Assembly: GCA_035693615.1 (NCBI GenBank)
Contig: DASSGH010000114.1
Location: forward strand, 39,122 to 103,121
Length of the DNA stretch: 64,000 nt
Direction of reading: 5' to 3'
Source: VAZQ01 sp035693615
GTDB taxonomy: Bacteria; Pseudomonadota; Alphaproteobacteria; Rhizobiales; Xanthobacteraceae
A program made the translations under genes and the position numbers. Shown here one piece after another: positions 42,282 to 51,124 of this stretch. Below the pieces are notes generated by a model. It saw nothing but the letters and a program-made list of their open reading frames with translations, was not told the origin of the DNA and ran no database searches. Within the stretch, counting starts at the first letter, position 1; each line of letters begins with the position of its first letter.

Positions 42282-43730
42282 TCAAGCGGCGAGCTTCACG
42301 TATTCGAAATCGCCCGGCTTGTTGTCGATTCCCACGCGCGGCGGCGCGATCCAGCTCGCGAACTTGCCGGGCTCGAGCACCTGACGCATCAAACTTTTGA
42401 CAAACTCGCCGTCGTCCTTCGACGGCAGCCACTTGTCCTTCTCTTTGTTCCAGCTGGCGTCGTCGACGAGCGCCCCGCTCGGGGATGCCTTGATGTCCTT
42501 GAACTCACCGATTTGCCGATGGAATGCCACATGCGGCAACTGGAACCGGAAGTTCACGCCGGTCCGGTCGATGATCTTGTTCCAGCGGTCGAGGCCGCGC
42601 TGGCAATCAGCGGTGTAGTCATCGCGCAGCCGCATGTTGATGGCGGTGAGCGCGGGCTCGTCCACGCGCTTGATCTCGCCGCCGACGAGCTTGAGCACCG
42701 GATAGGTCGAGCTCTCGAGCCTATGGTCGTCTTCGATCTTGGTCTCCTGGAAGCGCCCCTTCAGGCTGGCGTTGAACGCGTTCGCCGCGTTGGTCGATAC
42801 CTCCGAGCCGAACAGGTCGAGCGACAGCGAATAATGCAGGTTTAACTTCTTCTGAATGGTCGGCAGATCGATGACGCCGAGATCGCGCACCTTGTTGATA
42901 TCGCCCGGGTCCTCGACGCCGGCCTCCTTCATCGCCTCGCAGGTGCGCTGAATGGTGCGTCCGATGCCGGTCTCACCGACGAACATGTGGTGCGCTTCCT
43001 CGGTGAGCATGAAGCGACAGGTGCGCGAGAGCGGATCAAAACCGGATTGCGCAAGGCTCTCGAGCTGCATCTTGCCGTCGCGGTCGGTGAAGAAGGTAAA
43101 CATGTGGAACGAGAGCCAGTCCGGCGTCGCTTCATTGAAAGCCCCGAGCATGCGCGGCTTGTCGGCATCGCCGGAGCGGCGCTGGAGCAGCTCCTCGGCC
43201 TCCTCGCGGCCGTCGCGGCCAAAATATTTCTGCAGGATATAAACCATGGCCCACAGATGCCGGCCCTCCTCGACGTTGACCTGAAACACGTTGCGCATGT
43301 CGTAGAGGGAGGGCGCCGTCTTGCCGAGATGGCGCTGCTGCTCAACGGAGGCGGGCTCGGTATCTCCCTGGATGACGACGAGGCGGCGCAGCATGGCGCG
43401 ATACTCGCCCGGCACCTCCTGCCAGGCGGCCTCGCCGTAATGCCGGCCGAACGGGATCTTCCGGCCCTCCTCCTGTGGTGCCAGCAGAATACCCCAGCGG
43501 TACTCGGGCATCTTGATGTAATCGAACTTGGCCCAGCCCTTGGGATCGACCGAGACCGCGGTGCGCAGATAGACGAGCGCCTCCTGAAAGCCGGCAGGCC
43601 CCATGGTCATCCACCAATCGATATAGCCGGGATGCCAGCGCTCGAGCGCGCGCAGCACCTGCCGGTCCTCGGTGAGATTGACGTTGTTCGGAATGCGAGT
43701 CGAATAGTCGACATTGACGATGTCGCTCAT
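42282..43730 (-). CDS. boxB: Benzoyl-CoA 2,3-epoxidase oxygenase subunit
   Basis: A 482-residue ferritin-like di-iron enzyme that epoxidises benzoyl-CoA in the aerobic CoA-dependent benzoate pathway. Iron-ligand motifs are 'VNVEEGRHLWAM' and 'MLTEEAHHMFVGE', and the 'RALERWHPGYIDWW' N-terminal block is characteristic. GAGGAGG precedes the ATG at 43730. It lies 11 bp after boxC in the same operon. The reductase partner BoxA is not encoded in the window, so electrons must come from elsewhere. Confidence 0.93.
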   Translation of the reverse strand: MSDIVNVDYSTRIPNNVNLTEDRQVLRALERWHPGYIDWWMTMGPAGFQEALVYLRTAVSVDPKGWAKFDYIKMPEYRWGILLAPQEEGRKIPFGRHYGEAAWQEVPGEYRAMLRRLVVIQGDTEPASVEQQRHLGKTAPSLYDMRNVFQVNVEEGRHLWAMVYILQKYFGRDGREEAEELLQRRSGDADKPRMLGAFNEATPDWLSFHMFTFFTDRDGKMQLESLAQSGFDPLSRTCRFMLTEEAHHMFVGETGIGRTIQRTCEAMKEAGVEDPGDINKVRDLGVIDLPTIQKKLNLHYSLSLDLFGSEVSTNAANAFNASLKGRFQETKIEDDHRLESSTYPVLKLVGGEIKRVDEPALTAINMRLRDDYTADCQRGLDRWNKIIDRTGVNFRFQLPHVAFHRQIGEFKDIKASPSGALVDDASWNKEKDKWLPSKDDGEFVKSLMRQVLEPGKFASWIAPPRVGIDNKPGDFEYVKLAA

Positions 43731-43741
43731 GGGATGCCTCC

Positions 43742-45430
43742 TCAAACTCTCCGCGTATCGAATGCTGGCTTCTGTCCGGTGCCGTAGCGCTTGAGCGCGC
43801 CCTCCTCGCCGACGGCGTTGGGCCGCTGGAAGATCCAGTTCTGCCAGGCCGAAAGGCGCGCGAAGATTTTCGATTCCATCGTCTCGGGCCCGCCGAAACG
43901 CAGATTGGCTTCGAGCCCGGTGAGCGCGTCGGCAGAGAAGCTCGCACGCTCCTCGAGAAAGACGCGGATCTCGTCCTCCCAGTCGATGTCATCGACGGCG
44001 AAGGTGACGAGGCCGAGCTTCTCCGCCGCTTCGGCATCGAGCATCTCGCCGATCGCGCCTCTGGCCCTCTCGAGCGCGGTGGGCTCGGCAAGGAAGCGGC
44101 TCGCCAGCCGGGAAATCCCGTTCGACATCGGATAGGCACCGAAATTGACTTCCGCCAGCGTCAGCATCGCGGGCGATTTATTGTCGCCGTCGCGCTGGCC
44201 GATCAGCATGTAGGAGCGGTCGCTCGCGAACACGACCTCGGCCAGTGTACCGGCGAAGCAGGAGCCCGGCTCGACCAGCGTCACGAGAGAGCGCGAGGTC
44301 AGATCGATGCGCTTGAGCGCGCGCTTCCAAAAACCCCTGATCTCCCGGGCGAGCCAGTGATCCTTATTGGTGTTAAGGAATTCGTCATAGGCGAGGACTT
44401 GCGTCGGATCGCCCGATGATTTGAAGACGATTGCGGCAACGTCGAATTCGTTGGCGCGAATGTCGAGAATTGCATCGTCGAGCTCGCGCGCCAGTGTGAG
44501 CGGCCAGAACTGCGCCCCCAATTCAACCATCGCCTCGGCGGAGGCCGGCGGCGGCGCGTCCGGACCACGCAAGGTAACGGTCGCGCGCCGGGCGCTGCGC
44601 TGGAATTCGACGGATATCGTACTGTACTCGACCGCGTCCGCCGACCGCTCGCGCTTGAGCGGCGCGAGCACGATCCCTTTGCCGTTGCGCGGACGCTGCG
44701 ACCTTGCCGCGAACTCTCGCGCGCGCTTGGCCACCGCCTCTTCGAGGCGGGAGGCGGGCACCACTTCGTCGACGAGCCGCCAATCCACGGCACGCTTACC
44801 CTTCACCCCCTCCTCGGTGGTGCAGAACACGTCGGCGCGATCACGGCGCACCTTGCGTTTGTCGGTGACTCGGGTCAGCCCGCCGGTGCCGGGCAGCACC
44901 GCCAAGAGCGGCAGCTCCGGCAGCGATACCGCCGAAGCGCCGTCATCGATAAGCATGATGTGGTCGGTTGCGAGCGCGAGCTCATAGCCGCCGCCCGCGG
45001 CAGTCCCGTTGATGACGCAAATGGTGTAAAGGCCCGACGTCTCGCTCGCGTCCTCCATGCCGTTGCGCGTCTCATTGGTGAACTTGCAGAAGTTGACCTT
45101 GTGCGCGTGCGTGGCGCCGGCGAGCATGCGAATATTGGCACCGGCGCAGAACACCCGCGGCTTGGCGGAGCGCAGGAGAACCACTTTGACTTGCGGGTGT
45201 TCGAACCGCAGCCGCTCAATGGCGTCCGCCAACTCGATGTCGACACCGAGATCGTAAGAATTGAGTTTGAGCTCGTAGCCTTCGAACAGCGCGCCCTTCT
45301 CGTCGACATCCATCAGCAACGTCGCCACCTCGCCGTCGACGGCCAGCTTCCAATGGCGGTATTTCGAGGGATCGGTCTGGAAATCGATGCGGCTCTTGCC
45401 GTCGTTCAATTTGCGTTCCGCGTCGGCCAT
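43742..45430 (-). CDS. boxC: 2,3-epoxybenzoyl-CoA dihydrolase (benzoyl-CoA-dihydrodiol lyase)
   Basis: A 562-residue crotonase-fold enzyme that opens the epoxide ring and releases formate, giving 3,4-dehydroadipyl-CoA semialdehyde. The first crotonase domain has the oxyanion pattern 'RVFCAGANIRMLAG' and 'NGTAAGGGYELALATD'; the second half holds a degenerate repeat, as in characterised BoxC. Length is as expected (about 550-560). GAGGACATCC precedes the ATG. It follows the alpha/beta-hydrolase gene by 20 bp and precedes boxB by 11 bp. Confidence 0.92.
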   Translation of the reverse strand: MADAERKLNDGKSRIDFQTDPSKYRHWKLAVDGEVATLLMDVDEKGALFEGYELKLNSYDLGVDIELADAIERLRFEHPQVKVVLLRSAKPRVFCAGANIRMLAGATHAHKVNFCKFTNETRNGMEDASETSGLYTICVINGTAAGGGYELALATDHIMLIDDGASAVSLPELPLLAVLPGTGGLTRVTDKRKVRRDRADVFCTTEEGVKGKRAVDWRLVDEVVPASRLEEAVAKRAREFAARSQRPRNGKGIVLAPLKRERSADAVEYSTISVEFQRSARRATVTLRGPDAPPPASAEAMVELGAQFWPLTLARELDDAILDIRANEFDVAAIVFKSSGDPTQVLAYDEFLNTNKDHWLAREIRGFWKRALKRIDLTSRSLVTLVEPGSCFAGTLAEVVFASDRSYMLIGQRDGDNKSPAMLTLAEVNFGAYPMSNGISRLASRFLAEPTALERARGAIGEMLDAEAAEKLGLVTFAVDDIDWEDEIRVFLEERASFSADALTGLEANLRFGGPETMESKIFARLSAWQNWIFQRPNAVGEEGALKRYGTGQKPAFDTRRV

Positions 45431-45450
45431 GGATGTCCTCGCAACTTGGC

Positions 45451-46332
45451 TCAGCGAGCCGAACTCTGAGGTTCGCGATTTTGCCGGCCCGCAGCGGCCG
45501 AATTCGGAAGCGCCCGGCTCTCGGCCGTCATCTCGCCTTCATGATGCTCGCGCAGCAGCCGATTGACGAATTCCGAGCTCGCACGCAAGGTCGCTTCGGG
45601 CGCTTCCCGGTGCGGGGCGTGCCGCGTCTTCGGCAATAGCGCGACATCGACCGGGCAGTAGCACTCCTGCTGCGCCACCTCGATCTGCCGCACGGTGCCA
45701 TATTGGTCGTCCTCGCCCTGCACGATCAGGATCGGGACGCGGATGTGGGCGAGCTCGTCGGTGAGATCCCATTTGCGGAATTCGGGATCGAGCCACGGCC
45801 CGCACCAGGCCTGAAATGCGTTCTCCGGATCGGCGTGCCAGCGCGCGAGCTTGGCGCGCAGAGGCCCCGTCTCGAAAGCGGTGCGGGTCCGCGCGATCTC
45901 GGCGATGCCCATGTCTTCGGTGAAGAAGTGTGGCGCCATCAGCACAAGCCCGCGCACGCGGTGGTCCTGGATGCTGCCGGCATAAATCGCGGCGATCGAG
46001 GCGCCATCGCTGTGGCCGACGAGAAGCCCGCGGCGGAAGCCTATCGCGTCGAGCACGCGGGGAAGCACGTCCAGCGCCTCCTCGTGCATGAACGAGGGTG
46101 GCCGCGGCAAACTTGCCGGCGAGGAGTTGCCGTAACCGGCGCGCGAGTAGGCAAAAACGCCGGCGCCGGTTGCTGCCGCGAGCTCTTGCGCGAAGCTGCT
46201 CCAACCGGCGACGCAGCCGAGGCCCTCGTGCAGCAAAACCAGCGTCGCCGCCGCATCCGGACGCGGACCGATCATGCGGTATTCGAGCCGCATCCGGCCA
46301 AGCTCGAGGAACCCCTGATCGGCGAGCGTCAT
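45451..46332 (-). CDS. Alpha/beta-fold hydrolase of the box operon
   Basis: A 293-residue hydrolase. 'LVLLHEGLGCVAGWSSFA' gives the oxyanion loop, 'GLLVGHSDGASIAAIYAG' the nucleophile elbow (GHSDG), 'PILIVQGEDDQYG' the Asp, and 'LPKTRHAPHREAPE' the His. The Ser-Asp-His triad is thus complete. Its ATG overlaps the boxR stop by ATGA and it precedes boxC by 20 bp, so it is part of the benzoyl-CoA operon. A thioesterase or enol/ring-opening role, perhaps releasing dead-end CoA esters, is an inference. Confidence 0.82.
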   Translation of the reverse strand: MTLADQGFLELGRMRLEYRMIGPRPDAAATLVLLHEGLGCVAGWSSFAQELAAATGAGVFAYSRAGYGNSSPASLPRPPSFMHEEALDVLPRVLDAIGFRRGLLVGHSDGASIAAIYAGSIQDHRVRGLVLMAPHFFTEDMGIAEIARTRTAFETGPLRAKLARWHADPENAFQAWCGPWLDPEFRKWDLTDELAHIRVPILIVQGEDDQYGTVRQIEVAQQECYCPVDVALLPKTRHAPHREAPEATLRASSEFVNRLLREHHEGEMTAESRALPNSAAAGRQNREPQSSAR

Positions 46333-47252
46333 TGCGCTGCTCCGGCCATACAACTCGCCGCGATGCCCGCGAGTTTCGTCAAGCTCTGCTCCACCGTATC
46401 GCCGGAGGTGTCGAGCTCGGCCTGCGCGCGCGCATAATCGGCGTGGCGGGCGTCGAGGATCGCGACGAGATCGGCCATGGCCTCGCGGTTCTGCGCCATG
46501 GGACGGAAATCGCCCTGCGCCATGACCCGCCGCATATGCTCCTCGGGGCGCGCCTTGACCCACACCGTATGTGTGCGGCGTAGCAGCAGCGCATAGGTTT
46601 CCGGATCCGACACGATACCGCCTGCGGTCGCGATCACGGCCGCCGCGTGCTTGTCGATGATGCGCTCAAGGCAAACGCGCTCGTGCCGGCGGAACGTCGC
46701 AAGCCCGCCCATCTCGATGAGATCGGGGAGGCGCGCGCCATAGTCCTGCTCCACCAAGCGGTCGAGCTCGATGAAAGGGCAGCCGAGCGTATCCGCGAGG
46801 CGGCGGCCCAGCGTCGATTTTCCGGCGCCGCGCAAGCCAACGAGCGCGATGCGCCGCCCGCGATCAGCAGCCACTTTTTGCCCGGCGCGGCGCTCGAGCA
46901 GGTCGGCGATCTCAGGGAGTTCGGCAACCGGCACGCGCCCGAGAACATCGAGAATCTGCGCCATGGCCGCGGTAGGCCCGTTGCTGCGCGGAATGAGCTC
47001 GATGATCGGAACGTCGAGCGCGCGCGCGATCGAGGCGAGGATGATCACGGACGGGTTGCCCTGCGCGCCTTCGATCTGCGCCAGATATCGCTCCGAGGCA
47101 CCCGACGCCTGCGCGAGTTGACGGCGCGTCATCCCGCGCTTGGCGCGCGAGAGCCGCACCAGGCGACCGATGGCGGCAATGAACGCGCGGTGATCCTCGC
47201 GCTGCGGCACGCCCGGCGCGCGTTGTTCGGCGCTCTTCGGTTTGGCCTTCAT
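46329..47252 (-). CDS. boxR: BoxR-type regulator: HTH fused to shikimate kinase-like domain
   Basis: A 307-residue protein. Residues ~27-87 form an XRE-type helix-turn-helix ('MTRRQLAQASGASERYLAQIE'-type core, read in parts). Residues ~133-300 are shikimate-kinase-like with Walker A GLRGAGKST at ~139-147, 'FIELDRLVEQDYG' and 'VIATAGGIV'. This fusion is BoxR/BzdR, which senses benzoyl-CoA and represses box genes. ATG 47252 is preferred to 47291: the latter falls inside the operator and upstream of the predicted transcript start. It lies between bclA and the hydrolase gene. Confidence 0.92.
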   Translation of the reverse strand: MKAKPKSAEQRAPGVPQREDHRAFIAAIGRLVRLSRAKRGMTRRQLAQASGASERYLAQIEGAQGNPSVIILASIARALDVPIIELIPRSNGPTAAMAQILDVLGRVPVAELPEIADLLERRAGQKVAADRGRRIALVGLRGAGKSTLGRRLADTLGCPFIELDRLVEQDYGARLPDLIEMGGLATFRRHERVCLERIIDKHAAAVIATAGGIVSDPETYALLLRRTHTVWVKARPEEHMRRVMAQGDFRPMAQNREAMADLVAILDARHADYARAQAELDTSGDTVEQSLTKLAGIAASCMAGAAQ

Positions 47253-47289
47253 CCCTGCGTACCACCATCGTCGAGCGGCATTATAGTTC

Positions 47290-47323
47290 ATGCACTATAG
47301 TGCATACTAGTGCCCGCCGTCAA
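47290..47323 (-). promoter_or_regulatory. boxR promoter with BoxR operator over the -10
   Basis: On the minus strand, -35 TTGACG (47323-47318) and -10 TATAGT (47299-47294) are 18 bp apart. The -10 is embedded in the 16-bp perfect palindrome ATGCACTATAGTGCAT (47290-47305), which contains TGCA-N6-TGCA, the published BoxR/BzdR operator arrangement. An alternative -10 TATAAT lies at 47285-47280. Either way BoxR bound here would repress its own gene. Confidence 0.75.
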
Positions 47324-47415
47324 TGCGCCCCGGAACGCTCGGCGGCGGACCGCGGCGGCGCCGACCGCACGCCCTAACCCCGGTGCGGTTCGCAGCTCGG
47401 CTGCAGATGATTGAT

Positions 47416-49026
47416 CTATCTAGTGATGGTGCGCTCGGCGCGTAGTTTGAAACGTTGGATTTTGCCGGTCGCGGTCTTGGGAAGCTCGGTGCGAAATTCG
47501 ATCCAGCGTGGATACTTGTAGGGCGCGAGCGCCGCCTTGACGTGCTCCTGCAACGCCTGGGCCAGTTCCTCGCAGATTTTGTCGGGGGACTTGAGCACCA
47601 CGAAGGCCTTGGGCTTGATCAGCTCGTCCTCGTCCGGCCAGGCGACCACCGCCGCTTCCAACACCTCGGGATGGGTGCAGAGCGCGCCTTCGACCTCGAA
47701 CGGCGAGACATAGATGCCGCCGACCTTGAGCATGTCGTCGCGCCGCCCGCAGTACACGTAATAGCCGTCCTCGTCCTGCACATATTTGTCGCCCGAGCGC
47801 GTCCATTCGCCAAGGAAAGTCTCGCGGGACCTGTCGCGGTTATTCCAATACATGAGCGCGCTCGTCGGCCCGCGCACTTGCAGTTCGCCCATTTCGCCTT
47901 TGCGCGTGATCACCTGGCCATCGTCGTCGAGAAGGCGAATGTCGTAGCCAGCGACCGGCTTTCCCGTGGTGCCGTACTTCACCTCACCCGGATAGTTCGA
48001 CAGGAATATGTGCAGCATCTCGGTCGAACCGATGCCGTCGAGCACGTCGACGCCGAAGCGCTCCTTCCAGCGCCGGCCGACGTCGGGCGGCAAGGCCTCG
48101 CCCGCGGAAACGCAGCACCGCAGCCTCAAATCGGTGCGCTTGGGAGCGGCCGGGCTGGCGAGGAAAGCGGCATAGAAGGTCGGCACGGCATAAAACACCG
48201 TCACCGGATGCCGGCGCAAAATCGCCGCGACCGAGTCGGGAGTTGGGCGGTCGGGCGAGAGAATGGTGGTCGCGCCGACGGCCATCGGAAAGGTCATCGC
48301 GTTGCCGAGCCCATAGGCGAAAAAGAGCTTCGCCACCGAGTAGCAGACGTCGCTCTCGTCGAGACCAAGCAGCCCGATGCCGTAGAGGTCGGCGGTGAGG
48401 CGCGGGTTGGCTTGCGCGTGCACCGCGCCTTTGGGCCTCCCGGTCGACCCGGAGGTGTAGAGCCAAAAGCACATGTCGTCGCGCGTTGTCGGCGCGGTGT
48501 AGGCCTCGGGCCGCGCGCTGGCGAGCAAATCTTCGAAACCGTGGTGCCCGCGGGAATCTTCGCCTGCGACGATGACGTGCAGCAGGTCCGCGCTCGATCC
48601 GATGAGGTTGGTGAATCGCGGCAACAGCGGCTCCGATACGACAAGGGCCTTGGCGCGGCTGTCGGCGAGCATGAATCGATAGTCCTCCTCGGTCATGAGC
48701 GTGCTGACCGGAATCGGCACCACGCCGGCCTTGATGGCGCCGAGGAAAGCGGTGGGCCAGTCGATGGTGTCGAGAAGCGCGAGCAGGATGCGCTCCTCGC
48801 GCCGGATGCCCAGCGACCGCAGCGCGTGGCCGAAGCGGTCGACGCGCTCGGCGAGTTGGCCATAGCTCCAACTTCCGCGCGGATCGATAAAGGCCGCCTT
48901 GTCGGCGCGCCCGGCCTTGAGATTGCGCTCGATGATGTCCGCCGCGAAGTTGTAATCGCGCGGGATCGCCTCGGTGGCGGCGCGCGCACCGGCGCTCGGC
49001 GCAAGCTTGGCAACGGCATCGAACAT
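47416..49026 (-). CDS. bclA: Benzoate-CoA ligase
   Basis: A 536-residue AMP-forming acyl-CoA synthetase that activates benzoate to benzoyl-CoA, the first step of the box pathway. AMP-binding motif 'FWLYTSGSTGRPKGAVH', 'YGLGNAMTFPMAVGATTIL' (benzoate-ligase type pocket), 'DGIGSTEMLHIF', and the C-terminal catalytic Lys in 'LPKTATGKIQRFKLR'. GAGGAAAC precedes the ATG at 49026. It heads the minus-strand box cluster and is divergent from an M24 protein. Context with boxR/B/C makes benzoate the likely substrate, though substituted benzoates are possible. Confidence 0.92.
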   Translation of the reverse strand: MFDAVAKLAPSAGARAATEAIPRDYNFAADIIERNLKAGRADKAAFIDPRGSWSYGQLAERVDRFGHALRSLGIRREERILLALLDTIDWPTAFLGAIKAGVVPIPVSTLMTEEDYRFMLADSRAKALVVSEPLLPRFTNLIGSSADLLHVIVAGEDSRGHHGFEDLLASARPEAYTAPTTRDDMCFWLYTSGSTGRPKGAVHAQANPRLTADLYGIGLLGLDESDVCYSVAKLFFAYGLGNAMTFPMAVGATTILSPDRPTPDSVAAILRRHPVTVFYAVPTFYAAFLASPAAPKRTDLRLRCCVSAGEALPPDVGRRWKERFGVDVLDGIGSTEMLHIFLSNYPGEVKYGTTGKPVAGYDIRLLDDDGQVITRKGEMGELQVRGPTSALMYWNNRDRSRETFLGEWTRSGDKYVQDEDGYYVYCGRRDDMLKVGGIYVSPFEVEGALCTHPEVLEAAVVAWPDEDELIKPKAFVVLKSPDKICEELAQALQEHVKAALAPYKYPRWIEFRTELPKTATGKIQRFKLRAERTITR

Positions 49027-49110
49027 GGCGCGTTTCCTCAATCCCTGGTGCGGCTTGTTGTTTGGGCGAATTATGCAAGCCGGCCCTGACTGCCGCAACG
49101 AAAAGCTTGC

Positions 49111-49116
49111 TATAAT
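49111..49116 (+). promoter_or_regulatory. Candidate -10 element of the M24 gene
   Basis: A perfect TATAAT 60 bp ahead of the ATG at 49176. The -35 is poor (CTGACT at 19 bp), so activator dependence or a different spacing is possible. Confidence 0.35.
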
Positions 49117-49175
49117 CGCGCCACCGCGGCGCCGGCGGCGTCGCCGCAACGACAACGCGTGCAGGAGTGGCTCCC

Positions 49176-50468
49176 ATGGACGAAACGGTCCGCAAAATCA
49201 GCGCCGACGACATCAACCCGCGTTACAACTGGGGGCGTGCCCTGCCCGCACTCGGCACGATGGGAGTCGATTTCGAGGAACGCGTCGATTATCGCCGGCT
49301 GCACCGGTATCGGCTGAGCCGGGTCAAGCAGGCGCTGGAGAACTCGGAGCTCGGCGCGCTACTCGTCTTCGACGTCAACAACATCCGCTACGTCACCTCG
49401 ACGAAGATCGGCGAATGGGAGCGCGACAAGCTGTGTCGGTGGGCGCTGCTCGCCCGCGACCAGGAGCCGATCCTGTGGGATTTCGGCTCGGCCGCCGTGC
49501 ATCACAAGCTCTATACCCCCTGGCTCAAGCCCGAGAACTGCAAGGCGGGGCTCATCGGTCTGCGCGGCACGGTGAATCCCGCGTTCGGGCTGATGGAGCG
49601 CCACGCCAAGGAAATTGCATCGCTCCTCAAGGAGGCCGGGGTCCACAAGATGCCGGTCGGCGTCGACATCATCGAGCCGCCGATGCTGTTCGAGCTGGAG
49701 AAGGCGGGTCTCAAGATCAAGGACGGACAGCAGGTGATGCTCGAGGCGCGCGAGCTGAAAAACGTCGACGAGATCGCGCTCCTCAACCGCGCCGCCGCCA
49801 TGGTCGACGGCGCCTATCACCTCATCTATGAAGAGCTCAAGCCCGGCGTGCGCGAGAACGACATCGTCGCCAAGGTCAACGAATTTCTCTACCGCCACGG
49901 ATCGGACGACGTGGAGGCGATCAACGCGATCTCGGGCGAGCGCTGCAATCCGCACCCGCACAATTTCACCGACCGCATGCTGCGCCCGGGCGACCAGGCG
50001 TTCTTCGACATTCTGCAAGCTTTCATGGGCTATCGCACGTGCTACTACCGCACGTTCAACGTCGGACGGGCGACGCCGGTGCAGCACGACGCCTACAAGA
50101 AGGCGCGCGAGTGGCTCGACGACGCCATCGCCCTCATCAAACCGGGCGTCATGACGGATGAGATTTGCAAGGTATGGCCGAAGGCGCCGGAGTTTGGCTT
50201 TCCCGACGAGATGTCGGCCTTCGGCCTGCAATTCGGGCATGGGCTCGGCCTCGCGCTGCACGAACGGCCCATCATCTCTCGCGTGGTCTCGCTCGATCAT
50301 CCGACGGAGATCAAGGAGGGAATGGTGTTCGCGCTGGAGACGTACTGTCCCGCGACCGACGGCTTTTCCGCCGCCCGCATCGAAGAGGAGGTCGTGGTGA
50401 CGGACAAGGGCTGCCGCGTGATCACGCTCTTCCCGGCCGAGGAACTGCCGATCAGCCAGCGCTATTGA
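49176..50468 (+). CDS. M24 family (Xaa-Pro peptidase/DddP-like) protein with an altered metal site
   Basis: A 430-residue pita-bread protein with an N-terminal creatinase-like domain ('ALLVFDVNNIRYVTSTKIGEW', interrupted) and C-terminal M24 domain. Of the five metal ligands, D278 ('FFDILQ'), H355 ('FGHGLGL'), E388 ('FALETY') and E403/404 ('ARIEEEVV') are present, but the second Asp is Cys (C289 in 'RTCYYRTF', aligned by the RTF block). Overall it resembles DddP, the DMSP lyase, more than peptidases. The ATG at 49176 has AGGAG eight bases ahead. It is divergent from bclA, so it may serve aromatic or amide substrate release. Function not assigned. Confidence 0.8.
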   Translation: MDETVRKISADDINPRYNWGRALPALGTMGVDFEERVDYRRLHRYRLSRVKQALENSELGALLVFDVNNIRYVTSTKIGEWERDKLCRWALLARDQEPILWDFGSAAVHHKLYTPWLKPENCKAGLIGLRGTVNPAFGLMERHAKEIASLLKEAGVHKMPVGVDIIEPPMLFELEKAGLKIKDGQQVMLEARELKNVDEIALLNRAAAMVDGAYHLIYEELKPGVRENDIVAKVNEFLYRHGSDDVEAINAISGERCNPHPHNFTDRMLRPGDQAFFDILQAFMGYRTCYYRTFNVGRATPVQHDAYKKAREWLDDAIALIKPGVMTDEICKVWPKAPEFGFPDEMSAFGLQFGHGLGLALHERPIISRVVSLDHPTEIKEGMVFALETYCPATDGFSAARIEEEVVVTDKGCRVITLFPAEELPISQRY

Positions 50469-50666
50469 ACCTGCAGCCGCCGAGCGGGTGCGGGAATTCT
50501 GCCCGGCAAGCGGCGAAAGGCGTGCCTGCCCCACGCTTCAGAGCATACGATTCTCGTCGGGTGGCTCGTTCGCCGCACCACATCGCGCGACAGTGGCGGC
50601 GCTGCTTGCCATGCTCCTGGAATTGACAGTAGATACCAGCACAGAACAGCCAGTGGAGGGCCCATA

Positions 50667-50948
50667 ATGCACATCCGCACCGTTCAACCGAGGCTCCGGC
50701 CGATCGTCACCGCCGCCGCGCTCCCCGCCGCGCTCGTGGGCCTCGCGCTCGCGTTCGCCTCGTCGCCCGCGCTCGCGCAGCAGTGGAACCCGGAGCAACG
50801 CGCGGCGTGCGAACCGGACGCGATGCGGCTATGCCAGCAATACGTGCCAGACGTCGGCCGAACCAGGGCGTGCATGATCCAGTACCGGCGCTACCTCAGC
50901 CCGCGCTGTCGCGCCGTCATCGACGGTGGGAGGCGCGGGAGACGCTAG
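50667..50948 (+). CDS. Small secreted four-cysteine protein
   Basis: A 93-residue protein: long signal peptide ending near SPALAQQ, then a mature domain of about 55 residues with 'CEPDAMRLCQQYVPDVGRTRACM' in parts and 'LSPRCRAV'. The four Cys spacing (C-x7-C, then C and C) is that of a small family common in Rhizobiales with the pattern 'D.MRLC...VPD......C'. Function unknown. GGAGGG precedes the ATG. It stands alone between the M24 gene and dodecin. Confidence 0.75.
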   Translation: MHIRTVQPRLRPIVTAAALPAALVGLALAFASSPALAQQWNPEQRAACEPDAMRLCQQYVPDVGRTRACMIQYRRYLSPRCRAVIDGGRRGRR

Positions 50949-51124
50949 TTCTGGCCAACACGCAGGCGCCGGTCGAGCGCCGCAAGACCTTCTCGCTTGA
51001 TTCCGTTTTTGGTTCCCCTGTGCTTGCCACAACCGCGCGACGCGGTGGGTGTGGACCGGCGATTTTGTTACCATTGCCGCGCGCCCCGTCGACATCGGGC
51101 GCGCATCGAGCATGGGAGGATGCC

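Noticed and set aside
47289..47291. ATG at 47291 as the boxR start
   Set aside because: It falls within the operator and upstream of the predicted transcript start; the family homology begins near 47252.
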